Assembly (NCBI GenBank): GCA_034770075.1
Contig: CM068382.1
Location: 90,368,692 to 90,432,691, forward strand
DNA length: 64,000 nucleotides
Origin: Aralia elata
Taxonomy: Eukaryota > Streptophyta > Magnoliopsida > Apiales > Araliaceae
Direction of reading: 5' to 3'
How positions within the stretch are numbered: position 1 is the first letter of the stretch; every line of letters starts with the position of its first letter. Positions 1 through 11,273 of this stretch are shown here, in pieces. The translations under genes were made by a program, and so were the position numbers. The notes beneath the pieces are model-generated. The model saw only the letters and a list, made by a program, of their open reading frames with translations. It was not told the DNA's origin and did no database searches.

Positions 1-132
1 TTAATATGGACAAACATTTATTATGAAAAATTTACAGATTAACTATAACTTATCAAAACCTTGTAATCAATATAAGAATTATATGCAATTTTAAACAAAG
101 GTAAATATGAGGCGAAAATAACTAGGCATTAA
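1..132 (-). mobile_element. LTR fragment of an older retroelement (distal part)
   Basis: This AT-rich piece and 10677-11273 are two parts of one LTR, split by the gypsy insertion at 133-10671. The 5-bp duplication attaa (128-132 and 10672-10676) marks the split. The LTR reads on the minus strand and runs off the left edge of the window. It has no ORF. That it is an LTR is inferred from the right-hand part, which starts TGATAT next to a polypurine-like tract. Confidence 0.5.
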
Positions 133-667
133 TGTGACGTCCCAAAAATAGGTCGCCAATTACATTCTACAAAATTCAAATACAAATATAAATTTTTTCA
201 TTTACTATTATGTTGTCGTGCAAAATACGACAACACACATTGTGACTTTCAATAAAAATATAACTTAAGTTCTCAATACAATTATTACCACACTATTTAA
301 TAATGTATTAAGATATTTCTTCTGTCTCGGACTATCACTACATTCCCCGGCTAGTCCCCGTTACACTCTCATTTCCTGAGGAGAACAATGGAACAAAAAG
401 AAAAAAGGTGAGCACAAATAGCCGAGTAAAGAATATCATGACTAAGATAATGAAGAATAAATTATCTTTAGCCTTCAACAGTAATAAATCAGAAATTTAA
501 AGATATTATAAGTGTTTCAACAACAACAACTGCAGCGGAACAAACAATCCATTAGAAAAGTCAAGTAGATTATAATATCTACCATCTTCTATAAGTTAAA
601 GGTTCACCACCAATATTTCATCCCTGTAACACCAATCAACAGTTTCTGTTTCTGAACATCCAAATCA

Positions 668-880
668 ACAGTTTATCTTTGTACTACGGGTCAAAGATAT
701 TTATTTGTAACACTACCAGTCATGATCATGCCAAACACCAGTTCATCTTTGCACTACGGGCCAAAAAGAATTTTCACCGCAAGTCTTCGTTTATAACACC
801 AAATGTTATGATTACACAAATACACAGTTTGGTCATAATCATGTCACACCAGTTCATCTTTGCACTACGGGCCAAAGAGA
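668..880 (-). repeat. TCTTTG/CAAAGA hairpin repeats in LTR
   Basis: Three imperfect copies of a unit whose core is TCTTTG, a 10-base loop (cactacgggc or close) and CAAAGA. The cores lie at 676-697, 746-768 (right arm altered) and 857-878. The same set occurs in the other gypsy LTRs near 8583-8790 and 31280-31475. They are downstream of the LTR TATA box, so they would be part of the element's RNA leader. Confidence 0.7.
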
Positions 881-1299
881 ACTATCACCACAATTTAAGT
901 CTGAAGATGATGACAATGATATAAAAATAAATACAATGAGATCAAGGATAAATAGTAGAGATTTGTAATTTAATTTATCCAGAATCGAAGATTGTCCAAA
1001 TAGCCAACATGATATCTAAAAATTTAATTATAGCTCAAGAATAAAGTTCATGATTCAACTATAATGTGTAAAACGAAATAGAAAGATTTATGTGAAAAAT
1101 GTTAGATGAAGCACAAACTATTAAGGATATTGTACTAATTTCAAAAAAATTCATTATTTAATAAGATGATTATGGAAACAAACAATAATTTTTATCATAA
1201 ATGGAGAAATATGAAAGAAAACGACATCCTTTGAAGAGTACAAAAGAAATGATATCATATACGAGTATGAAAGAATATACGAAACTGCAAATGAATTTT

Positions 1300-1505
1300 C
1301 ACCCGTCCTGCGGTACTCCGCGTAGACAGATCATGTCTACCACTTAATAAAAAATGAATACGAAAGGTTATTCACCAGACATGCGATAATCCGCACGGAC
1401 AGGTTATTCCCACGGATTAATAAAGAATGAATACGAATGGTTATTCACCAGGTACGGTAGTCCGTACAGACAGGTTATTCCCACATATTAATAAGGAATA
1501 AAATG
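1300..1505 (-). repeat. Tandem ~70-bp repeats, each with a short dyad (3 units)
   Basis: Three units share the frame ttattcaccagg...gacaggttattcccac...taataaggaatgaatacga. Each has a different dyad: GCGG-tact-CCGC (1310-1321), TGCG-6 nt-CGCA (1382-1395) and GTACGG-tagt-CCGTAC (1452-1467). Equivalent arrays are at about 9165-9370 and 31875-32225. Confidence 0.8.
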
Positions 1506-1666
1506 ACAACCCTTATGAGTATGAAGTAAAGTAATATCACTTACGAATATGAAAGCAAATGATATTACATACGAGTACGAAATAAATGATATCATCTACC
1601 TTAATAGGAGACTAGATCTGACTGGTTTAAAAGAGATTAACTTAAGAAAATCTTGCACTATTAGCT

Positions 1667-2400
1667 ACGCTCAAAGTATCCTTAGACTCACAAGAAATAC
1701 GTTCAAAATTATAGAAGAAGAATTTTTTGATTATGGTGTGATTTTCATTTCTCAACTAAGCAACCTATTTATAGGAGAATGGCATCGTTCTGTTTAATCA
1801 TGGATGAACAGTTGAAAAAGTCACAGAAGAAAATTTTCGTCTGATTTTCTTTACTATGCAACACTATGCAATAAAATATTCTAATAAAACAAACAACTTT
1901 ATATATAATATAATATATTCTAATAATAATCTAATAAAACAAATAACTTTATATATAATATAAAAACTTTCTGTTTTATATAAAAAATTATTTCTGAAAA
2001 TTTCTGTCGACGGTTGACGAATTGGCAAGTGGTACGCTCAAAGTATCCTTAGACTCACAAGAAATACGCTCAAAATTATAGAAGAAGAATTTTTTGATTA
2101 TGGTGTGATTTTCATTTCTCAACTAAGTAACCTATTTATAGGAGAATGACAGCGTTCTGTTTAATCATGGATGAACAGTTGAAAAAGTCATAGAAGAAAA
2201 TTTTCGTCTGATTTTCTTTACTATGCAACACTATGCAATAAAATATTCTAATAAAACAAATAACTTTATATATAATATAATATATTCTAATAATAATCTA
2301 ATAAAACAAATAACTTTATATATAATATAAAAACTTTCTGTTTTATATAAAAAATTATTTCTGAAAATTTCTGTCGACGGTTGACGAATTGGCAAGTGGT
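1667..2400 (-). repeat. 367-bp tandem duplication containing the LTR promoter
   Basis: 1667-2033 is repeated as 2034-2400 with few differences (for example gcatcg versus gcagcg just after the TATA region). It accounts for 367 of the 379 extra bases of this LTR over its partner. The unit spans the TATA box, so the LTR has two. Confidence 0.9.
1766..1773 (-). promoter_or_regulatory. LTR TATA box, first of two
   Basis: TATAAATA on the minus strand within ctcctataaataggttgc. The duplicated copy is at 2133-2140. The single equivalents are 9629-9636 in the 5' LTR and 32482-32489 in gypsy-3. Conservation in three LTRs supports it as the core promoter. Confidence 0.65.
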
Positions 2401-3166
2401 GGGTCCCATGGAATAATCAGCCAAACTTACAACAAACGCTTCATAACAAAACTAAAAAATTGAACAAATAACTGCCACATATCACTTATCTTTAATCAAC
2501 ATATTTTTAATCTTTCAATAATTATTCACCAATAATATTATAAACTCACAATATTGACAACCAGATTATTCGTAGGAAAAAAGGGGCCTTCCGTATATAC
2601 GGCGCGCAATTAAATAACCCATTTTCTTGAAAATTTTTTTAGACATTGTCAATAACACTAAAATATCATATCATATAATATGAGTTACAATGTCGTGATA
2701 AATAATAAAAAAATACTATGCAGATGCTACTGTAACAATTATTGAATCAAAATACTGTGCAATTATTACTTTATCATTTATTGAATCAATAATATAAAAT
2801 ATTGTGCAACACCGCGTGGTACTGTAGAATAACGCGTTTTACTATTTTTTTTATTACCGGGTATTTCAACAGTTGCAGGTGATAGTACCGTTGACAATTT
2901 ATATAAAAATATTAATACTGTTATTTTTTGTATCCGAAAATTAGTCGTTGTGGGGCCCACCAATATTTTGTTATTTCGGCGCCGTCTTACGTTACCGAAT
3001 ATAATATTTTTTGACAAAAGGAATATTCTCCGACATACTGTTTATATAATAATTTGCATATATCACCTTTAACTATAACATTATAACATTTAAGCACTTT
3101 ACTGTTTAGAATAATAATCATAAAGAAAAATAATAAACTTTTATTTCATAAAGTCGGGGTCTTACA

Positions 3167-3180
3167 ATCTCCCTTCCTTA
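3167..3180 (-). other. Polypurine tract of gypsy-1
   Basis: On the minus strand the bases before the 3' LTR read taaggaagggagat, a purine run in the position of the plus-strand primer. It overlaps the TAA that ends the pol frame (3178-3180). Confidence 0.7.
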
Positions 3181-4941
3181 TGAAATTTCGTCCTCGAAAT
3201 TGATGTACGTACCTGCCATTTCGAAGAGGTGAGGATACCTTGCTCTCATTTCAGATTCTAGCTCCCTGGTCATTTCCTCTATATCATGGTTTCTCCATAA
3301 AACTTTGACTTAAAGTATAACCCTGAGCGTAGAATCTGTTCCTTTTTATCTAAGACCTTGACAGGTATCTCCGCATACGTTAAATCCTCTGCTATCTCGT
3401 CTGGTTCTAATTTAATAATGTGGTTTGGGTCTTTCACATATTTACGTAGCATGGATATGTGAAAAACGTTATGAACACGAGACATGCTTGGCGGTAAGAC
3501 AAGTCTATAGGCCACAGTTCCTACTCGATCGAGGATTTCAAATGGACCAATAAATTGAGGGTTGAGCTTTCCTCTCTTTCCGAATCTCGTAACTCCTTTT
3601 CATGGAGCAACACGTAAAAATACATGGTCTCCGACATTGAATTCCTCGTCCCTTCGATGAAGATCATCATAACTCTTTTGTCGATCTTGTGCTGTTTGTA
3701 TACGTTGCCGGATCATTTGGATCTTTTCTGCAGTCATACGTATCAACTCTGGTCCCAACAATTTAGCCTCGCCTACTTTATCCCAACATGCTGAAGAACG
3801 ATACCTTCGTTCATACAACGCTTCAAAGGGAGCCATGTCTATACTTACTTGATAACTGTTGTTGTAGGAGAATTTCACCAATGTAAGTATTTATCCCAAC
3901 TTCCTTTGAAGTTTAGTGCACAGAGTCTCAACAGATCTTCAAGAGTTTGAATGGTCCTTTTCGATTGCCCGTCCGTCTGGGAATAGTATGCAGAACTGAA
4001 TCGTAATTCAGTGCCCATAGCTTTCTACAAGCTGACCCAAAATCGTGAAGTGAATCTAGGATCTCGATCAGAAACTATGGATATTGGCATACCATGCAAT
4101 CTCATAATCTCGCTTATATACATACTAATAAGACGCTCAAGTGAATAGTTTTCTCGTATATGCAAGAAATGAGCAGACTTGGTCAATCTATCTATAATGA
4201 CCCAAATTGCGTCTAAGCCTTGAGAAACCTTAGAAAGACCTGTCACGAAATCCATGTTAATGTGTTCCCACTTCCATTCTGGAGTCTCAAGTGGTTGCAA
4301 TGGATCCTTTGGTACTTGATGCTCCGCCTTGACACGTTGACAAGTTAAACATCTTGAGATAAACTCTGCGATCTCTCTCTTCATATTGCACCACCAAAAT
4401 GTATGTCGAAGATCACGATACATTTTGGTACTTTCAGGGTGGATTGCAAACGGTGTGTTGTGTGCTTCCATCATGATTTTGTATTTCAAGTCAGAGTCGT
4501 TAGGAACACACAGTCTAGAGTTGACTCGAAGATTCTTGCTTCTAGAATAACACCTTCTTGTACTTTCTTCTTCATATTCACCAACTCTGGGTCTGCAGCT
4601 TGAGCAGCTTTAACTTTGTCGATTAAAGTCGGTTCTACTCGTATATGTGCGATCTTCACGTGGGTTCTTGGAGTCTTTAACTCTATCTCCATCTTTTGTA
4701 AATCATCCAAAATGGGCCTTTGCGATGTTAGTAACACACTCGTACTTGCATATGATCTTCTACTTAATGCGTCAGCTACTATGTTTGTCTTTCCAGGATG
4801 GTATTGGATGGTATGGTCGTAATATTTCAACAGCTCGAGCCAACGTCGTTGTCGCATGTTGAGTTCTTTTTGGGTGAAGAAATATTTGAGACTTTTGTGG
4901 TCTGTATAGATTTCTAATTTATCTCCATATAAGTAATGTCT
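3178..4941 (-). pseudogene. Integrase with chromodomain-like C-terminus, gypsy-1
   Basis: Decayed integrase that would insert the element's cDNA. The zinc-binding H-H-C-C region survives around 4340-4490 (ending CLTCQRVKAEHQ). The catalytic core follows with WEHINMDFVTGL and SIVSDRDPRFTSRFW (first two acidic residues). The C-terminal part holds SRVHNVFHISMLRKY, typical of plant gypsy integrases. Stops and shifts near 4489, 4024, 3898 and 3279 split it into four frames. The first frame (to 4857) begins in the RNase H tail (MRQRRWLELL). Gypsy-3 at 33434-34993 is a much better copy. Confidence 0.88.
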
Positions 4942-5967
4942 CTAGTTCTTCAACGCGAATACGACTGCTGCCAACTCTAGATCATGCGTATGATAATTCC
5001 TCTCATATTCCTTGAGTTGCCGAGACATATAAGCTATAACTTTCCCATGTTGCATGAGAACGCAACCTAGTCCTTTGCCTAAAGCATCACTATAGATGAC
5101 AAATCCTTCTGATCTTGATGGTATTGCCAAAACAGGTGCTAAAACGAGTCTTCTTTTGAGTTCTTGAAAACTCTTCTCGCATTCTTCGCTCCATTTGAAT
5201 GTTGTGATTTTTCGAGTTAGTTGAGTTAATGGAATGGCTATTCGAGAGAATCCTTCTACGAACCTCCGATAATAACCAGCTAGGCCCAGAAAGCTTCGTA
5301 CTTCGGTTACTGACTTAGGTTGCTCCCAATTTGATACTGCTTCAATCTTCGATGGGTCAACCGAGATTCTTTATTTAGAAACCACTTGACCAAGGAATGC
5401 TACTTCATCAAGCCAGAATTCGCATTTCTTCAACTTAGCATATAACTTATTTTCACGAAGCTTTTGGAGTATCAGCCTCAAGTGTTGCTCATGATCTTCA
5501 CGACTTTTGGAGTATATGAGGATGTCATCAATAAAGACAACCACAAAATGATCCAAATATTCCTTGAATATCTGGTTCATCATATTCATGAAAGCAGTAG
5601 GAGCATTAGTCAATCCGAAAGACATGACTAGGAATTCCTAATGCCCGTATCGAGTTCTGAAGGCAGTCTTTGGAATGTCATCAACTTTAATCTTTAATTG
5701 ATGATACCTGGAACGAAGATCGATCTTTGAAAAGAATTGAGCACCTTGCAACTGGCTGAACAAGTCATCAATGTGAGGTAACAGGTACCTATTTTTGATG
5801 GTGACATGGTTTATCTCCCGATAGTCAATGCAAAGTCTCATACTCCTGTCTTTCTTCTTTACGAATAAAACAGGAGCACCCCAAGGCGATGTACTCGGAC
5901 GTATGAAATCGATGTCTAACAATTCATGTAGTTGGACTTTTAACTCTTGAAGTTCAATAGGAGCCAT
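4942..5967 (-). pseudogene. Reverse transcriptase and RNase H, gypsy-1
   Basis: The RT begins near MAPIELQELKVQLHELL and includes WGAPVLFVKKKD, LCIDYREIN, FFSKIDLRSRYHQLK, FGLTNAP and the catalytic FIDDILIYSK (about 5500). RNase H follows with IYSDALGKGLGCVL and HDLELAAVVFALK. Frames break at 5637 (stop after YGH), 5370 and 4941. The substitution DLRSGYHQ to DLRSRYHQ is visible in the RT palm. Not functional as it stands. Confidence 0.9.
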
Positions 5968-6760
5968 TCAATATGGGGTCTTAGAAATGGGTTTTGTACT
6001 GGATTCAAGGTCGATACAAAATTCGATTTCACGGTCTGGGGGCAGGCCAGGAAGTTCTTCGGGAAATACGTCAGGGAACTTATTAACAACAGAAATACTA
6101 TCCAAATCTAACGTACTTTTGTTTAAATCAGTTACATGGGCTAAAAAAGCTTGACATCCGTTTTTCAATAAACGTATGGCTTTGTGACTAGAAATGATAG
6201 TTATTGATTTCAATGGTTTGGTTTCTTGAATACGCATAACAGGTTGGTTAGGAATATGAAAACTAACGACCTTACAAAAGTAATCAATTTTAGTATGATG
6301 AGTAGTTAACCAATCAATTCTTAAAATTACATCAAATTCATGCATGTCCAAGAAGATAAGATCAACAGGTAATGTGAGGGTGGCGATTTTAAAAAATAAG
6401 ATTTATAGACTATAGATGTAACGAATATTTGTCCTAATGGTGTTTCAACTGATAAGTCAAAATTTAATTTCTCAGGAGTCAAGTTCAGACGTTGAGCACA
6501 TGTAGGTGAAATAAAAGAGTGGGTAGAACAAGTATCTAATAAGGCATAGACTTCACAAGAATTAATAAGTAATTTTCCCGTGATAACTTCGTTCGAGTTC
6601 CGCACTTTTTAGGATGTCACAACAAAAGCTCTCTCCTGAACCATAGACTTTGACTTGTCCGTGACAGCCTTTGGTGTCATCATTGCAGCTGGACTTGATT
6701 TTGCTGCATGACAAAATCGAGCTATATGACCTTCCTTTCCACAATTGTAACACACCTGGA
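5968..6760 (-). pseudogene. Zinc knuckle end and aspartic protease, gypsy-1
   Basis: The protease active-site region reads EVYALLDTCSTHSFISP (about 6500-6560). The usual DTGS is DTCS here, a Gly-to-Cys change at a residue conserved in pepsin-like retroviral proteases. Downstream MHEFDVILRIDWLTTHH is the usual linker to RT. A one-base deletion near 6762, compared with gypsy-3, puts the second zinc knuckle out of frame with upstream gag. A further break near 6340-6400 separates two frames. Confidence 0.85.
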
Positions 6761-7822
6761 TGACGACTGTGTACAATTTGGACTGATGTGTCCCTCTTTT
6801 CTGTACCTATAATATCTGACTGATGGTCGTTCTCTTCCCCTCGAAACTAGTACTGGTGTCATTGCTGATACTGGTGTCTTTCCATAGTTATTGTTGAATC
6901 TTCTCTCCTTGAAATTGTTGCCACTTGACTCACTCCTCCTGTTATCTGGGCCAGGATTACCACCGAAGTGGTTACCATTTCCGTCGTGGTGATTCCCTCC
7001 TCGCTGGTTATCATAATTTCGATGATTGTTGCCGCCATTACGATTATTATCGTAATTTCTCTCTCGCTGTTGGGTGTTGCTTCCTGGTTGTAATATTTCT
7101 TTCTCTTGTTCCACTAATTGAACTCTATCCACGACATCCGAATATAGACAAATTTTATGAGAAATAAGATATTGACGAATTTCTGGTTTTAAACCTCGAA
7201 AAAATATTCGCATCATCCGTTCCTCAGTGTCCACCAAATGGAACGCAAATCGAGACAACTCAGCGAACTTGGCTTCGTACTGTGATACAGTGATGTTGTT
7301 CTGCTTCAGTTTGATGAATTCCACCTCATTCATATGGTGAATACTCTCCGAAAAATACTTTTCGTTAAACAATTCTTGGAACTCGGCCCAAGACATCTCG
7401 AGTGCCGAGTGATGGGTACGCTTTACTAACTCCCACCAGTGATCTGCTTCTCTTCATAACATAAATGTGGTGAAGGGAACCTTTTGATTATCAGCGCAAC
7501 GCAGAACATCAAATAGTTTTGTCATCTGTTTGAGTCATGCTTCTGCTTTGAGTGGGTCCGGCTTTCCAAGAAATTCAGGTGGTCCTAACTCTTTGAACTA
7601 TTTGGCAGTGACCATTTGTTCGTTACTAGCGTTTCCACCAGTATTATAGGCAGGAGCTCTTCTCGCCTGGTTCTGCATGAATTGCATGAAGTTCCTAAAA
7701 AATTCATCATTCATTTTGTTATTAGCATCATGATTCTCTGAGTTTGCACCAATATTATTTGTAGCTTCCTGATTATCAGCCACAATTGTCTCATAGTTCA
7801 GCTCTTGATTTTCAGATGTCAT
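6722..7822 (-). pseudogene. Gag, gypsy-1
   Basis: Starts at ATG 7820-7822 with an Asn/Gln-rich N-terminus. It is interrupted by a stop just after 7598 and others to about 7397, then resumes with the gag core: MSWAEFQELFNEKYFSES, FIKLKQNNITVSQYEAKFAE and FFRGLKPEIRQYL. A Gly/Asn/Arg-rich linker and a CCHC-like region (YRKEGHISPNC) follow. The first Cys pair of that knuckle is changed to Tyr (RYYRYRKEG), so RNA binding would be impaired. Gag would form the virus-like particle that packages the element RNA. Confidence 0.85.
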
Positions 7823-8002
7823 TCTGAAATATGATCACAAAGCAAAGATTAGTTAAAGAAATTGACATGCCACATCTTGTCCATACAACCAAACTAATTA
7901 CTTAAATAACATAGCTTAGGTAGGACACACTAGCGAAGGATTTTACTCGTCTCTTCCCTCCTAGTTCTAATCCCAAATCTCTACTAGAGATCATATCCCT
8001 AA

Positions 8003-8014
8003 GCTCTGATACCA
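8003..8014 (-). other. Primer-binding site, initiator tRNA-Met (gypsy-1)
   Basis: The minus strand reads TGGTATCAGAGC, the 12-base complement of the 3' end of plant initiator tRNA-Met, two bases inside the 5' LTR (8017). Confidence 0.93.
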
Positions 8015-8016
8015 AC

Positions 8017-10671
8017 TGTGATGCCCCCAAAATAGGTCCACACAACCCATTTTAAGTCGCCAATTACATTCTACAAAATTCAAATCCAAATACAAATTTT
8101 TTCATTTATAACTATTATGTCGTCGTGCAAAATACAACAACACACATATTGTGACTTTCAATACAAATACAACTTAAGTTCTCAATACAATTATTACCAC
8201 ACTATTTTATAATGTATTGAGATACTTTTACCGTCTTGGACTATCACTCCATTCCCTGGCCAGTCCCCACTACACTCTCATTTCCTAAGGAGAACAATGG
8301 AACAAAAAGGAAAATGGTGAGCACAAATAGCCCAATAAAGAATATCATGACGAAGATAATGAAGAATAAATTATCTTTAGCCTTCAACAGTAATAAATCA
8401 GAGATTTAAAGATATTATAAGTTTTTCAACAACAACAACTGCAGCGGAACAAACAATCCATTAGAAGAGTCAAGTAGATTATAATATCTACCATCTTCTA
8501 TAAGTTAAAGGTTCACCACCAATATTTCATCCCTGTAATACCAATAAACAGTTCCTGTTTATGAACATCCAAATCAACAGTTTATCTTTACACTACGAGC
8601 CAAAGATATTTATTCGTAACACCACCGGTCATGATCATGCCAAAGGCCAGTTCATCTTTGTACTACGGGCCAAAGAGAATTTTTACCACAAACCTTTGTC
8701 TGTAACACCAAAGGTCATGATTACACAAATACACAGTTTGGTCATAACTATGCCACACCAGTTCATCTTTGCACTACGGACCAAAGAGAACTATCATCAT
8801 AATTTAAGTCTGAAGATGGTGACAATGATATAAAAATAAATACAGTGAGATCAAGGATAAATAGTAGATATAAATTCTAGAGTCGAAGATTGTCCAAATT
8901 GCCAACATAATATCTAAAAATTTGATTATAACTCAAGAATAAAGTTCACGATTCAACTATAACGTGTAAAACGAAATAGAAAGATTCATGTGAAAAATGT
9001 TAGATGAAACTTTTCATTGTTTAATAATAAGATTATGGAAACAAACAATAATTTCTTATCATAAATGGAGAAATATGAAAGAAAACGATATCCCTTGAGG
9101 AGTACAAAAGAAATGATATCATATACGTATATGAAAGAATATACGAAACTGCAAATGAATTTTCACCCGTCCTGCGGTACTCCGCGTAGACAGATCATGT
9201 CCACCACTTAATAAAAAATGAATACGAAGGGTTATTCATCAGGCATGCGATAATCCGCACGGACATGTTATTCCCATAGATTAATAAGGAATGAATACGA
9301 ATGGTTATTCACCAGGTACGATAGTCCGTACAGACAAGTTATTCTCACAGATTAATAAGGAATGAAATGACAACCCTTATGAGTATGGAGTAAAGTAATA
9401 TCACTTACGAATATGAAAGCAAATGATATTACATTCGACTATGAAATAAATTATATTTCCTACCTTAATAGGAGACTAGATCTGATTGGTATAAAAGAGA
9501 TTAACTCAAAAAATCTTGCACTATTAGCTACTCTCAAAGTATCCTTAGACTCACAAGAAATACGCTCAAAATTATAGAAGAAGAATTTTCTGATTCTGGT
9601 GTGATTTTCATTTCTCAAATAAGCAACCTATTTATAGGAGAATGGCAGCGTTCTGTTTAATCACGAATGGACAGTTGGAAAAAGTCGCGGACGAAAATTT
9701 TCGTCTGATTTTCTTTACTATGCAATAAAATATTCTAATAAAACAAATAACTTTTTATATAATATAATATATTCTAATAATAATCTAATAAAACAAATAA
9801 CTTTATATATAATATAAAAAAATTTTGTTTTATATAAAAAATTATTTCTGAAAATTTCTGCCGACAGTTGACGAATTGGCAAGTGGTGGGTCCCATGGAA
9901 TAATCAGCCAAACTTGCAACAAACGCTTCATAACAAACCCCAAAAATTGAACAAATAACTACCACATATCACTTATCTTTAATCAACATATTTTTAATCT
10001 TTCAACAATTATTCACCAATAATATTATAGACTCAAAACATTGACAACCAGATCATTCCTAGAAAAATGGAGGTTTTCCGTATATACAGCGCACAATTAA
10101 ATAGCCTATTTTCTTGATAAAATTTCTAGACATTGTCAATAATAGTAAAATATCATATCATATAATATGAGTTAAAATGTCGTGACAAATAATAAAAAAA
10201 TACTATGCAGATGCTACTGTAACAATTATTGAATCAAAATACTGTGCAATTGCTACTTTATCATTTATTGAATCAATAATATAAAATATCGTGCAACATC
10301 GCGTGCTATTGTGGAATAACGCGTTTTACTATTCTTTTTATTACCGGTATTTCAACAGTTGTAGGTGATAGTATTGTTGACAATTTGTATAAAAATATTA
10401 ATACTGTCGTTTTCTGTATCTTACAATTAGTTGTTGTGGAGCCCACCAATGTTTTGTTATTTCGGCGTCGTCGTACGTTACCGAATATAATATTACCCGA
10501 CAGAAAAAATATTCTCCAACAAAAGGAATATTCCGCTACATACTTTTTATATGATAATTTGCATATATTATCCTTAACTATAACATTATAACATTTAAGC
10601 ACTTTACTGTTTAGAATAATAATCATAAAGAAAAATAATAAACTTTTATTTCATAAAGTCGGCGTCTTACA
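8017..10671 (-). repeat. 5' LTR of gypsy-1
   Basis: TGTGATGCC...CTTACA, 2655 bp. It holds one TATA box (9629-9636), the hairpin repeats (about 8583-8790) and three ~70-bp dyad repeats (about 9165-9370). It has 19 bases after the first 25 (ccacacaacccattttaag region) that the left LTR lacks. ORFs read across the repeats are not genes. Confidence 0.93.
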
Positions 10672-10676
10672 ATTAA

Positions 10677-11273
10677 TATAGGAACGGAAAGAAAATATTA
10701 TTATGAAATACCTAATTTCATCATCATCCTAAATATTAGAAATTTAGCTAGCCATGGAATTAAAAATTAATACTACTAATTGCATGAAATAAGAACAATG
10801 ATTAAAAAAGAATTTATATTAGATCAATAAAAGAAAGTTACAAATACTCCTTGACACTAGTACCACACATGATTGGAATAAGAGGAAAGACAAAGGCTCT
10901 CAATTGCTAAATATCTCACTCCCTTCTGCACCGGCGAAAAACTAACGAAAAGAAAATAACAAGTGGTACCCCTTCTCTCTAAAACAAGAGATCTATTTAT
11001 AGGGGAAAAAATTTGTGCCCTAATTTATAATCATTGAACTTGGTCTCTTTGTTCCCTTTTATCCTCTTCTTTTCTTCTTTACTTCAAACTCAACATGGTA
11101 ATCTGCCAAGAGTCATTTTTCATCTTTAAAAGCTGGAACAATTATCTTTTATTTATTCACTAAGATAAATAAGGTAAATCCTACAAAATAAAATAAAATG
11201 TATTAGTTAAATAAAATAAACATATAAAATAATAAAAATGAGAATATTAAAATGTATAAAAATGTGTATATCA
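10677..11273 (-). mobile_element. LTR fragment of the older retroelement (proximal part)
   Basis: On the minus strand it starts TGATATACAC at 11273, directly after a tract reading GAGGACGAGCAAAAGCTAAGTATGGTGGTATT in two parts (11274-11307). That arrangement is usual just before the 3' LTR of plant Tat/Athila-like elements. It has a minus-strand TATA-like TATAAATAGATC at about 10993. The LTR is cut at 10676 by gypsy-1 and continues at 1-132. The family assignment is an inference. Confidence 0.55.

Larger units (their letters stand above)
133..3166 (-). repeat. 3' LTR of gypsy-1
   Basis: Begins TGTGACG and ends CTTACA on the plus strand, matching 8017-10671 along its length. It is 3034 bp against 2655 bp for the partner. 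Nearly all the excess is a tandem 367-bp duplication at 1667-2400. Two families of short stem-forming repeats (about 668-880 and 1300-1505) lie downstream of the TATA boxes in the transcribed direction. Confidence 0.93.
133..10671 (-). mobile_element. Ty3/gypsy LTR retrotransposon, complete structure, decayed coding (gypsy-1)
   Basis: On the minus strand the order is 5' LTR (8017-10671), primer-binding site, gag, protease, reverse transcriptase, RNase H, integrase, polypurine tract, 3' LTR (133-3166). The element is flanked by the perfect duplication attaa. The order PR-RT-RH-INT is diagnostic of Ty3/gypsy. The integrase C-terminus resembles the chromodomain-type ends of the Tekay/Del chromoviruses; the clade is an inference. 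Frameshifts and stops cut every coding domain, and the two LTRs differ visibly (substitutions, small indels and a 367-bp duplication), so the insertion is old and cannot be autonomous now. Confidence 0.95.

Noticed and set aside
679..924. ORF of 81 codons, with relatives at 8561-8833 and 31276-31530
   Set aside because: All three lie in the LTR hairpin-repeat region and are antisense to the element. They stay open only because the repeats are the same.
1300..1505. Regularly spaced repeats that look like a CRISPR array
   Set aside because: The units are contiguous ~70-bp tandem repeats without unique spacers, in the LTRs of a plant retrotransposon.
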